60,000 nt of DNA from Tubiluchus corallicola (Eukaryota > Priapulida > Priapulimorpha > Priapulimorphida > Tubiluchidae). A program made the translations under genes and the position numbers. Below, one piece after another: positions 23,400 through 43,830 of the stretch (position 1 is its first letter; each line of letters opens with the position of its first letter). The notes under the pieces were generated by a model. It was not told where the DNA came from. It ran no database searches and was given only the letters and a program-made list of their open reading frames with translations. Where the stretch lies: positions 2,340,501-2,400,500 of the forward strand of contig JAQGDQ010000002.1 in NCBI GenBank assembly GCA_030141605.1, read 5' to 3'.

Positions 23400-23936
23400 A
23401 TTATGATTAAACAGTATTGTCTGCTTGTTTATTTTTGATGTTTTTCATGATTTAAGTGCATTTTATTCATTAGCTGCATTTACAATCTGTTTCATTTTTG
23501 CTCAATATTTTGTTACATTCAAATTTCATTGCATTTTGCTTGCTTTTTATTTATTAGCTACATTCATAAGTTAAGTGTATTTCTTGCTTTCTTTGTGTTT
23601 ATTTGCTACGTTATGATTTAACTGGCTACTTGTTTCTTTCTTTGTTGCTACATTCATCATTTAACTGTATTTTGTTCATTTGCTACATTTTATGATTTGT
23701 TTCCTTTTTATTCATTTGTTACATCCAAAAACTAATTGTACATTTTCGACTTAATCATGTACTCTGCAGTTCTTTAAAATATTCTTAAAATATGTATGAG
23801 TGCCTGATTTAGTGAACTACCTCGTCTCTCGCTACCCCATTTCTAAACACCACTAACAATTTGTTGTAATTGTCTGATGAACATTGTATTGCAAATAATC
23901 AAACTTTTAAATTGAGAAAAAATTGAATTGAATTGC
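23400..23936 (+). mobile_element. Probable LINE 3' tail with degenerate T-rich repeats
   Basis: Degenerate copies of a TTTGCTACATT...ATGATTTAACTG motif recur about every 40-50 bases (23471, 23556, 23605, 23644, 23678). The block ends with CATTGTATTGCAAATAATC, then an A-rich stretch and two to three TTGAA units, at 23936. Such short (TTGAA)n ends are typical of CR1/L2-like LINE 3' ends. Assignment is by pattern only. Confidence 0.4.
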
Positions 23937-23976
23937 ACTACTCACTTCGAGCAAGCTGAAAGCAACCCCTACCAAA

Positions 23977-24506
23977 ATGAAGTGTTTCCGAAGTGATGGA
24001 GTAATTAAAAGAGATTTGTGCCTGACAAGAACCGTAGTGCAGGCGTAAAAACTATCTTGGTCAGACTTGGTGTCCTAATAATACCTGACCTGTTGGAAGT
24101 TTTCTTAGCTATGCATTGCATCAGTTAAAAAATAAACGATTTTGGGTGCGACTAGAAGGGCACGTTGTCTCTACAGATAAAGATATTACATTAACATCAT
24201 TCGCTGAATTTGCTAGACCACATCCTGAGTATTGTGTCAAAGTTGTGAAATCTGCATTATCAAAGAACTGTGTTGTTTATTGCAAAGGGAGTACAAAAAC
24301 ATACCTGATAAACTGTAGCTGTTACACAATTTCCCTGTTTTTTTGTAAGAAAACAAAATGGACGAGTAATAAGATTTACTTATGCAATGCTTTCCTTACA
24401 TGATTGTTTATTTGCATAATAATTTGCAGGCCCGTTATCATTACCTTTGTTGGTTGAGGAACAGACGTTAAGTAGAGATATTGTTAAGAAACCAGTGGGA
24501 ATGTAA
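23977..24506 (+). CDS. Possible small three-exon gene, function unknown
   Basis: Proposed exons are 23977-24044 (ATG, 22 codons plus 2 nt), 24109-24290 or 24109-24344, and 24430-24506 (TAA stop). The intron 1 donor is GC|GTAAAA and the acceptor TTTTCTTAG; intron 2 ends TTTGCAG. Phases agree for either exon-2 donor: 24291 is weak (GTACAA), 24345 is stronger (GTAAGA). AATAAA at 24591-24596 suits a 3' end. The product is roughly 108-126 residues, starts MKCFRSDGVIKRD and contains NKRFWVRLEGH and ARPHPEYCVKVV. I recognise no family. Intron 1 would be only 64 bp, far shorter than others here, and a LINE tail ends 40 bp upstream, so a decayed or transposon-linked frame is possible. Confidence 0.33.
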
Positions 24507-25430
24507 AGTTTATTATTTGAAACTTATCGAAACCATGTTCAATGTTCAATGGAGTTAGAGTAGATTGGCAATGTGGAAATCACGTTACTGAATAAACCAC
24601 TCCCTAGACAACATGGATAAATTTCAGTTCACTCATACTGGGAGAGTTGCATTTAAGACACGAGGCACAGAACTGTGAAGATCAAGATGCTCTAAGCATT
24701 GAGTTGCTAAGATGTAGAGATAATTTAAGTTGTGCAAAGCTTAGATTTAACAAAGAACACTTTGCAATGTGTTGTTTTATGCATTCACAGAAATATTAGA
24801 ATTCAGTTAAGCAGTATGAGCTGTAAATATTGTGTATATGCTGTCTAAACAAGGAATCATTTTATAGCAACTTAAGCTGTTTACAACTTGCATGCAATAA
24901 TCTAAAATGAGATTATGATGTTAGAACACTTAGAAGTGATGCTTAATGACTAATAGTTAGCAGTACTCCAGTTGTTCGGAACATAGGGATTTTGTATATT
25001 CTATACATCCGACTTCGCGAGCCAGAACAAAAACACCCAACGAAACCAAAATATCCTAACTCGACCACTAAACTGTAGAGAAAGTAAGAACAGTCTCTGT
25101 TTTCCTGTGCCTGTTTGACCACTCAATTGACATTATACACATTTCAATTATTTTTTGCTTCCAGATGAGATTCTTTGGTGCATCATATTATAAATAAATA
25201 TATATATATATATATATATATATGATGCATATTTCTATAATGCATATATGATGCAAATAGGATGCATATTTAATGCATTTGTATATATATAAATTTGGAC
25301 GTTATTCGTTAAGGTTGATTCACTACCATTGATCCTAGGAGCAGGATGGACACATGCAAAACGTGTAAGAAAGCGTTTCAACTTTTTGAGTTTTGCTTTA
25401 TCTGTACCGCAAAAGATAAAATAATATATT
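24507..25430. other. Intergenic region with ATGCAT/TA-rich repeats
   Basis: It holds a possible poly(A) signal at 24591-24596, a TA dinucleotide run at about 25197-25223, and degenerate ATGCAT copies to about 25290. At 25346-25486 a 46-codon frame begins MDTCKTCKKAFQ and has two CxxC pairs, but it runs into the transposon at 25431 and has no other support. Confidence 0.4.
25197..25223. repeat. (TA)n microsatellite
   Basis: A run of about 13 TA dinucleotides, followed by a diverged ATGCATAT-rich tract up to about 25290. Confidence 0.9.
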
Positions 25431-26182
25431 GTTGGGCGCTGAGTAATCCATTAACCGAAGTAGGAAAATTGGCGTACATGGGCTAGCCCAAGTAGGACGC
25501 GTCGTACATGGGCTGCCCAAGTAGGACAATAGAAACAGGTCGCGAATTGAGTCGTTATGCGTACTGGCACCGTCCATTGTCCTTGTTTATGTAATAATAA
25601 TAATTAAAAACGTCAATACACGTTGAATAATTTATTATACATCTGATAAAACAGAGGACTTTTATTTTGTGCTAGAAGAATTAATAATTGCCAATATTAA
25701 TCTTCTTTGAAGTGAAATAAGTGCACTTTTTAGGCGATTCAACTTTTTCTTAAGGTATATTATTTTTTACCTTGTCTTGCTTCACAGACAGGTGATCCGT
25801 TTCTCTCCTTCTTGAACAAATAATTGTTTTCTACTAAGTAAACAGGTTAGCGAGTTATGTGCCTTACACAGTTTTTGTCTTTAAAGCATTAGATACTTTG
25901 GTTAATGTTTTGATGATATGAATGGAGCTAATAATAATGATGATATTGTTGTAAAAAATCATTTGTAAATTACCAAAAACTATCCCTCGTTATTATAAAA
26001 TTACTTTTTTTCTAAAACAAATTTAGTTTTATGTTTTATTATGTCATGAATCTCGATTCTCGACAGAAATCGCTAGTTTACTACTTGGGCTACCCATGTA
26101 CGACACTGCTTTTTCGCAAATTTAGCACATGCGCTTTACCGGAATTGTCCTACTTCGGCTAATGGATTACTCGGCGCCCTAC
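25431..26182. mobile_element. TIR transposon (MITE) with subterminal repeats
   Basis: The 752-bp element has roughly 40-bp inverted ends. The left begins GTTGGGCGCTGAGTAATCC; the right, read inverted, begins GTAGGGCGCCGAGTAATCC. Both continue into ATTA(A/G)CCGAAGTAGGA with about 90% identity. Inside the left end, GTACATGGGCT(A)GCCCAAGTAGGAC occurs twice in tandem (25474-25497 and 25504-25527). One inverted copy lies near the right end (about 26082-26103). Such repeated subterminal motifs look like transposase-binding sites. No transposase is encoded. It ends 145 bp before the RPB7 start codon. Confidence 0.85.
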
Positions 26183-26326
26183 ATCTATGTCTACGAATAA
26201 AATTTGCACAATCCTTATTCGGTTTTGGCCGCTTTTTTGGAATAATTACTATTGATTTAAATATATATTTGATATGGTAGAAAGACTTTGATTTCATAAT
26301 TCATCTAAATTCGTTGTATTATTAAT

Positions 26327-33962
<7,636 letters not shown>

Positions 33963-35960
33963 GTAAGTTTGGCTCACATTTTTTTACCTATAGTTACTAA
34001 AGACGGGAAATCGTCTCATTTAATATAGTGCCTCACATGTATGTGCGATGCCATGTACTGTTGTGAGCATTCACATTACAAATATAATAAATGATTATAC
34101 AATTGTTAAAGGCCTGCTGAGAAACCAGAGTACTTAAATGAAAGTTGTTATGGAATAAAATCCTAATTTTTAAGAGAAAAATGGTTGCATTTTAAATAAA
34201 AATTAACGGCAATGCTACAGTTTGTTGTCACAAATCATACTAACGATACGTATTAATTGTTGGCATTTAATAACTTAGACAATTTGTGATGTAATCAACT
34301 TAGTAAATTTGCTAAGACTGAAAAGTGAATTTGTTACATTTTCTTGTCTTAGCTCAAAATAACTGAATGAAGTTTTATGCAATTCTCTTTGGGTAGTAGA
34401 AAGAAACAGAAAAAACTGCCAGAATAAAACCAGACTACTTAAGTCTCCAAACTTAAGATTTTGCAATATGACTAAAACTACAACTGCTTACTATAGAAAG
34501 TCTTTCCTGAATTGATCTTTGTCTCAAGATCATAATTTCACTTTTGCTGAATTCACCATACTTGATTACCTAAGAATTGCATTTCCTTTCAGTGAAATTG
34601 CAACTTGTGACATTTTGACCAGCAACCACGTCAGGGGTCAGCCCATCTCGGGTCAACCTATGTAGTTCAGTTTGTCTCTTTGAAACCTTTCCTTTGATGT
34701 GGTGCAAGTTATTGACAAGAACCCATTTTAACACTTTTTCCATGTCACGTGTCCTGGCTACTTTTCAAAACATACTCATTGCACATCTACACTCACCCGG
34801 TTACCCACATGTGCATAAACAGTGACTCCTAATCTGATATTGTGAAGAAGAGTTGAGTGGCAAACTGTTTGTCCTATTTATGCATTTTGGCTCCTATCTC
34901 TGTACTTTCCCAGATCCCAACTTCTGAAAAATACTTAATGCACATCTACCGTACAAGGCCTAAATAGCTGTGAAAAAAGTTTCTTAATTTAACTCAAAAT
35001 CCTAGCAGGAGTTGAGTAATAATCAAAAAATTGAACAATGTCCAGTGTCTTTCCTATATCATTGTCTCAAAGGAGATAATTTTTGACCAGAGGTCGCCAG
35101 TCACCATACTACTATCAGTTCTCCTGCCCCAGCTGTCTAGTGTCTATCGTGCAAGTTTTGTCTCTAGCTGTTTTAGTTTTGGAGTTAATAAGTTTTCAAA
35201 ATTGGGCGATCATTAAATAAACAGTTGCCTTCCAATGACATTCTGCAAGTACTGTAGAATCTTAAAAAAAATGTACATGTGCCATTTCTATGCATGTTTA
35301 GTACACTAATTGTCAGGTAAACAATGTACGCACATATGAATCATTAAAACACTTAATCAGCGCAAAAGTACAACAAAAAATGTTCAATAAAGTTTAATTG
35401 TCAAGAAATCTAAATGCCAACGTAAGTCATAAAGGTGGATAGTTTCTAATGATTTAGCAAATTATATTATGTATTTAAACAATTATTACAGTAAAAAGCT
35501 CAAGACACTTTAGCTAAAGATGCAAAATTCAAGATTAAGAATGATGCGGCTAACAAATGTTTTTCATCAAGCCTATTTAACTTGTGGGAATATTATTTGG
35601 CTTCTGATATTCTTGTAATGAAAAAGACACTGTTACAAGTGAGGCACATTTCCATAAAGTTAGGATTGACTGGATATCGGATGTTAATGTTTGGGATGAA
35701 TTTTTGTTGTGTGACATTAGACAATAAAAATTTGATGTGTGAATAAATTTGCTTCTGTGTGAAATTTCTCAAACTATAGGATTTCTCTCTTATGCCCTAG
35801 TATTAGGATTTATCAATGACAGCCATTTGCATTTTGATTTTATGTATTTTGTTTCTTCCATGTTCCAGCTGTGAAAGTCAATTTTGTTTGTTTGGATATG
35901 ATCACGAATTAAATTTAAAACATCTTTTCATCTGGTTTTGCATTTTTTTCCTCACTTCAG

Positions 35961-35968
35961 GGATATGA
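35961..35968 (+). CDS. POLR2G: Candidate RPB7 terminal exon A (short, conserved-length end)
   Basis: The acceptor TTTTTTTCCTCACTTCAG has a strong pyrimidine tract. Joining to the exon ending at 33962 gives G-GG ATA TGA, so the protein ends MDDFLGI, 170 residues. This keeps the conserved Leu-Gly of animal RPB7 (human MDDYLGLVS) and nearly the usual length. No nearby poly(A) signal is obvious. Confidence 0.4.
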
Positions 35969-36861
35969 CATCTACTGAGTTAGCTTATTGCATCCGTTTC
36001 TGTTCAAGTGCGCTTTCCTACACCTACAAGTGTTAGAACTTGAAAAGGCCAGTTTTTTATATGCAGTAATAATTGTATGATTCAATCAAGGTTGTAGTTG
36101 AAACCCATGTCCTGATGACTGCTTGTCATCTAGCATTTCATAAATTTACTCTTAATTTGTCATTTTTAAAGTTGTCGTGACTTTTCCAGTAGACTGTCAA
36201 ACTTATTAAGATTTAGACTAATTCTTGTTCAGTGCTTATCCATTTCTCTGCCACTTGCAAGAAGCCTCTTTATTACCACTTACTTGCTTAACTTAATTAG
36301 CAAATGGTGTAATCAGAAGTCGTCTCAGGTTTCGCTCAGAATTCCATTTGTCTTCGTGTCGCTTCTTTTACACCACCAAAGTGCCTCCCTGCAGATTTTC
36401 GATTGACCCCAAATTACATTAGCCTGTGTAGTTGAAACTGTCAGCATGTTTAAAAGTCTCTTTACTGTAGTTTTCAAGCTGCCGTGCAAAGGAAATCCAT
36501 TCTTCATCTGCTGATGTTATGTTATTGTTCTTCCTGTCATAACAATCATTTTACATTTTTGTTCATGAATTCTTCATTCAATTTACTTGTCTGTCATGAC
36601 ATGCTAGCTGCTGAAAACGTTTGGTACTTATATTCTGAGCTATGACAATGTACTTGATTATAATCATTAGTATAATGGTAAGCGCACATGCAGAGTGTGT
36701 TATTAGTTACTTTGAATACATGCACATGCAGCTCGTTGTTTAGCATTAGCGTCTTTGCACAAAAGACTGTTAGTTAACAAAACGGCTCAGTTAGCACTCG
36801 AGCTTCGTTCAGCAGTGAAATAATAGAGCAAAAACAATGCAAACATTGAAGTCATGTTGAA

Positions 36862-36924
36862 GGCTAGCCTAGTACCAGAGTGTCAGTTTGTCGAGCTAGC
36901 CTAGTACCAGAGAGTCGGTTTGGG
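36862..36924. repeat. 32-bp tandem duplication
   Basis: Two head-to-tail copies of GCTAGCCTAGTACCAGAG followed by (TG)AGTC(A/G)GTTTG. The inverse ACCGACTCTTT occurs at about 36963-36974, so the unit may be part of a larger inverted-repeat element. Confidence 0.75.
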
Positions 36925-37437
36925 AGATACAAATTGATGAGCCACCTCCTGATTGGACATTACCGACTCTTTGCTACTCCTTAGCGACTCTTTCCCACAA
37001 GTTTGCTGCATAAAAGGGCGTGATTTTGAGCACATTTCATCATTTTTCTCCTGCTAGGAGAATCTCTGCTAGTTTTCGCTGCGATTTTAGCTGCTTATTT
37101 GCTCATTTATTGCACTGTTGTTTCATCTTGTTGACAAACAGGAATTTTCACGTGATTCTATATTTCTTAAACGATGTCAAGGCAGTCCAATCTGACTTCA
37201 TTTTTCAAGTCCAACCATATTCCCGACCCAGGTTCTACGGCTAATAAATACTTAATTAAATTTTAATTTAATTTTTAATTTTAATTAAGTTTCCGTTGCT
37301 ATAGCTTTAAGTTAAATGCCAGTTGGGAATAAATAAATTGTTTTTCTTGCAATCAAAATACTGTGTGGGAATTCAAAATTATACGTTTTTTAAACAGTTA
37401 AGTTCCGCCATTATATACAGTTGGGGCCCCCCAATTT

Positions 37438-37459
37438 TTTTTGGTGCATGACGCCCCTG
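37438..37459. mobile_element. Orphan terminal end resembling a hAT transposon
   Basis: Read on the minus strand the sequence is CAGGGGCGTCATGCACC, a typical hAT-type terminus. It is next to GGGGCCCCCCAATTTTTTTT. I did not find a matching partner end within the neighbouring few kilobases, so this is a weak call. Confidence 0.3.
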
Positions 37460-38796
37460 TTACTTTCTAATACATTGATTAATGTTGTTTATTTACATTG
37501 TGATTTGTAGTTATCACCATGATTTTCTAAGTGTGTTGATTGCAGTTCATGTGTTAGGCATAAAAAATTTAATTTACCACAACAATTTGAAAAATGGATT
37601 CCAGTAAGTGCTCTAATACTCTTGAATTTATAATTTCGTGGCAGACAGTGTACACAGGATAAATGCCAGTTTGCAGTGATGTAAACATCAAATGTAGAAA
37701 GAAGAAAAAAATGATTTTAGTCAGATTAACAAACCTCAGAGCAGGCTGGTGACTTCCTTCTCAGATGATTACAAAATTGAAATTCTTTTAAAGATTTTTT
37801 CAAAATAAAATAGAATAACTGTCAGTGAGCATGTGAATCATGATGGGAATGATAATTAATGCACTTTATTCGCTTAATTGTTGCATAGCTAAATAGGCTA
37901 CTCTTCACTTGTGGCATTGCACCTGGCTTGACAAATTATCATAATTTGTTGAAAACGTATCTGTTGGTTATTATTGCAAGAAAATGCAAATACACTTTGA
38001 AAGGTATTTTGAGGCTTTACTGTAGGTATTGCAGATAATGATGAGTTATACCCGATGCTCTGTAAAAATCAGTTTAAATGGATTCACGCAGGGTTTTCTG
38101 TTAACGCAATTCTTTTGAAAGCGCTTCATGTTGGGTGCTAAGCATTAATTAAATATTTTTATTGACGTTTTCCTGTTTTCTCTGCATTTTTATTTGTACT
38201 GCTGATGTTGCATTTTGTGAGCTTTCTAAAAGTGCTCGGGGAAGACTTCAGTTACTGTAACTAGTGAAAGATGAACGTAGCGTGTAAAAATGAATTCATA
38301 TTTCAACATTTTCCATTCAATTTAGAAAAAGTAATGTATAGTCATCAGTAGAATTCTTATAATAAGAATGCCGTGGAAAGTAGTTAATTTGAAAAGGACT
38401 TGAGATTGACTTTTTATAGTATGAACACAGTTTTCTTGCTTTTTTAGTTATTATTTGACATACATCAAAAATGGAAGTTCTGCAGGTACTCTTAACAAGA
38501 ATATTACATTCATTGTCAAACATGGAGTTGTGTTTCTTAGCAGGAGTTAAAAAGTCTTATCTTTTTGTGAAATTGCAAATCGCCTTTTTGCAAAAGGATC
38601 TGCAATTTTTAAACTAAAAAAGCATAATGAAAAGCTTTGTTGCTTCTTTGAGGAAACTAAAGATGTATTATTACTCTTTCTGTCTTTGGCCTGGTTCCCT
38701 CCAATGAATTGTCCCTCCCTGAAATCATCTGTGCTAATTTTTTGAACACAGCTGTGTGCTTTCTGTGACTGTACAATTATGAATATTTTTTTTCAG

Positions 38797-38855
38797 AGAA
38801 TCTAAAGCCAAATGTGGATAGCACTGAAATCGCCTTCTATCCATATATCAAGTAA
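38797..38855 (+). CDS. POLR2G: Candidate RPB7 terminal exon B (extended C-terminus)
   Basis: The acceptor ATATTTTTTTTCAG is strong and the phase fits. The product would end MDDFL followed by ENLKPNVDSTEIAFYPYIK and a TAA stop, 187 residues in all. AATAAA occurs at 39183-39188. The tail has no counterpart that I know in RPB7, and the intron would be 4.8 kb. It could be an alternative end, or unrelated. Confidence 0.35.
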
Positions 38856-40702
<1,847 letters not shown>

Positions 40703-40869
40703 TTATGGTTGGTAATTTTGGACACCGTATCCATCGATGAAAATATCAGTTCCAAGGTTTGGGTTTACACAAGACTTAACACACTGTTTGTGACCAAACA
40801 TAACAGTGTCTCGACAAAAATAAATTTGAAGCATGGAACCTGCAAAAGTGCACCTCGGTGCATCCAGAT
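40703..40869 (-). CDS. Probable terminal exon of a cysteine-rich protein (upstream exons not found)
   Basis: On the minus strand, a TTTTGTATTTCAG acceptor is followed by 54 codons and a TAA stop. The peptide contains five cysteines in APRCTFAGSMLQIYFCRD and FGHKQCVKSCVNPNLGTD and ends VQNYQP. The cysteine spacing and the strong acceptor suggest the last exon of a secreted or extracellular protein. The incoming phase needs one base from the previous exon. I could not find that exon; a minus-strand frame at 41287-41544 is a candidate but lacks a fitting donor. I recognise no family. Confidence 0.42.
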
Positions 40870-42870
40870 CTGAAATACAAAAGAATACGTTAATATTAGG
40901 GGTGCTACTCTGAACTTTATTTAAAAGCTTAAAAAAATGTATACTCCTGATACACGTCTCATCCCACCGAATGAAGGCAGTTCTAAAAGGGCAAACTTGC
41001 TCTACAGTACTTTGTCAGTTTGTGAATTAAACCTGGTGGTGTATGATATAGGGAGTGGGAGCTTAAAAAGGAATAAAAAGCTGCATTCCGCCCCATCTGT
41101 GTACAGAGAATTGATCAGGTCAATCAGTGCTATTATATAGCAGCTGCTTTGGCTTTGATTGGACTACCAATAATCGCCTAAAGCCATGTTTTTCACTGTT
41201 TGATCATGTTGAAATTCCAAATGAATATTCCACTCTTGCCTAAGCAAACTCTGCTAGCACCAACTACTAGTGTCAATAAAGTCAACCTAAAAACATTCAC
41301 TCTGGGGACACTTAAAATGGACTGTAAGCATTAGTCTGGCTAAAACAAAGGATTGAGTGTACTTAGTGAGGCGTTGAGTAGTGATGATTGATTTCTCAGT
41401 CATTTCAGGAAGTGAATAAAAATACCAAGAGATAAACTGGTTTGCTGTTATATAAAATCTATTCCTTTCAACACTAATATTGTCATCGACACTTATGGTC
41501 CAGTTCAGAACATTTGTTTTGGGAAACTGTACTAAATGCAGCATAATTTACTAATTTTTCAATCATTGTTGAAAGCTTGAAACCAAAATCCAATAACCTT
41601 TACTTTGCTATTACTAATACTCCCAAAATTAGTTCTATATGTTAGACAAATTTCACAAATATCTAACATTTCTTGGAGAGCTTCAACATTTGGGGCAAAG
41701 ACACAGCTCAAACAATCCAATATTGCAGGCTAACCTTATTCATATCTTAAGTTTATCCGATAAAAATCTAGAAATCTGTCTTTGCAGACTTTTTTTGATA
41801 TATAAGCACTTGTAGATACATAACTAATTTTGAATTGTCGTTTTACAGATTACACAGCAATGTTAAATGACCTAAGTCATATGAATTAGACACTAATAAA
41901 GTGGTGTAATGCTAATTAATTGCATCATGAAATATACATCATTGAAATTGTAATTTTGCTAGTTCTAAATTTGCTTTTAATCCATGTCAGTGTTGATTGT
42001 TATGATATTACAGGAAGAGAACAAACCACCTTTAATAGAATGGCAAAACTTATCGTTGCTTTGACTTTGGCATACTAAAGAGAAGAGTGCTGAATAGTGC
42101 CTTGCTAAAGAATGATATCAGTAAATGACATTACAACTCACGGGGGGGGGGAGGGGGGTCATTGAGCATTTATAAAGTATAAGGGGAAACGTGCCACATG
42201 AAAGAGACTGTTGATTGTTGTGCATCAGGAGAGATTAGAAACCGTCTGTGACAATTTACCTTTTGAGTGGACATTGTAATGAAATTGTTAGACTTACCGT
42301 GTCACTGGCGTAACGTGATTATTTGCTCGTGTGGCTTGCTAAAGATTAGCACTAATTGTTTGTCACGCGCTTGTCTAGTCCCCATTCGGCGAGTTCCTGT
42401 GTTAGTACTATTGCAAGAGTATTTTATACTATCTTTATTGCTCCTGTGTAATACAGGTCGGCATATTAGGAGAAATATTATTTCTTTGGCAATATTATTA
42501 ATATTTCTCTGGCTTTGGAATATTTTACTCTCAGTTTGGCTAGTGTATTGTTAGAAGTTCCTGTTTACGTAGAGCATCCATGTTTTTACAAAAAATATGT
42601 AAAGCTGTCATCACTTATCAAATGAAAAAATGTGGAAAGAAAAAAGTAAGCAGCAGGTAGATTGCAGATCTTACGATTTTATTCGGATATATTACATATT
42701 ATAATAGTGCAATTGATAAATTTTTATTAGTAATAATTTACATTAATTAATGAGCATATATAGTACAAAATCTGACGAATTTCTTCGTACGAAAAACCAG
42801 GTAGGTGATTTTCCCCTTCAGTAAACCGTAACAGCTCATGTGCAAATATATCACGATTGCTAATAGCAGC
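40870..42870. other. Region without a supported gene
   Basis: It contains a minus-strand 85-codon frame (41287-41544) with no recognised domain and a G-rich run at 42141-42160. The plus-strand frame at 42267-42554 is hydrophobic but unsupported. Confidence 0.4.
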
Positions 42871-42929
42871 GTTATTAAAATTGGAAATATTTTGCGCAAT
42901 AAATATCCCATTCACTCCGAGAGTTGTAT

Positions 42930-43830
42930 AAGTAGAATTCATGTTTAAAAGAGACAGTGTCTTTAAAACAAAACTTTTTGTACGATTTATACATGCCAAC
43001 ATGTCCATTTCCTGGTCTACCATTTCGCACCATACATTTGTGCCGAAATAGAGCTTGCTGCTTCAATGGTTTCACTTATTCATTCCTTCCTGCAATGCGG
43101 CGTTTACCTGATCTGCATCCCGTTGGCTTTGTTGTTGGTATATGAAGGTTTCCAGTATTTAGACAAATGTCAGTTATAGATTTAGCGTAATATTCTACTA
43201 TCTTGGTGCAGTCACAGTCTCCACAATATAGAGTATCTTCTATGTATTGCATGTTCTACGCGGCCAAGTTAGCATCAGTACTCGATTTGTAGTTGTTTAG
43301 ATCTTGTTCAGTTGCTGTTGACCAAGAATGACAGGGTACGAAAATTCTCTCATTTATTTTGTTGGCTATCATTTTACATTTCATCGTGAGTAAAACGATA
43401 ATATATAGGTGAATGATCCGACATATTGTCAATTTTATGATTTTCACTGGTTAAAACCTCGCTGGTTAACACCGGTTAACAAGTTGTTCGAGAGTATAAA
43501 TGATCAATTACAGAATAACTATTGAAACCTTTATTAAAACAGGTATAGTTGATGTCCGTGCCAGTGATGTCTAACGTGAACACAAGATTGCATTGGTTTA
43601 CAAACTCATTGAATTTGCGTACTTGACCCATGTTTCGGTTTATATCACAGTTTAGATCATCTCCTGCTAAGAAGAAATAATTATATTGCTCAGCTATTGT
43701 TGATATTATATTCTAATATCGTCTATCGTTGATAAATTCTTCGTCTACTTGGTTACTAAACGAATCTGTTGGCATATAGCAGTTTATTAACATAAGATTT
43801 TTCTGTAAGTTGTATCTCGATGGCGCTTAT
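42930..43830 (-). pseudogene. Decayed LINE: APE endonuclease and linker fragment
   Basis: Read on the minus strand from 43830 downwards: LMLINCYMPTDS (usual INVYLPCD), then FFLAGDDLNCDINR (the GDFN motif region), TCFNKGFNSYSVIDHL, and NMSDHSPI (the conserved SDH motif). The linker follows, with GRPGNGHVGMYKSYK. This order matches the apurinic-like endonuclease and post-endonuclease region of CR1/L2/Jockey-type LINE ORF2. Several in-frame stops and at least one frameshift show it is dead. The reverse transcriptase part is absent here. Confidence 0.8.

Noticed and set aside
25346-25486. 46-codon frame with two CxxC pairs
   Set aside because: It runs into the terminal inverted repeat of the element at 25431, so the frame is probably fortuitous.
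36658-36700. tRNA-Asp-like 5' half (AGTATAATGGTAAGCGC)
   Set aside because: Only a box-A-like half is present; no box B or cloverleaf follows, so neither a tRNA gene nor a SINE can be called.
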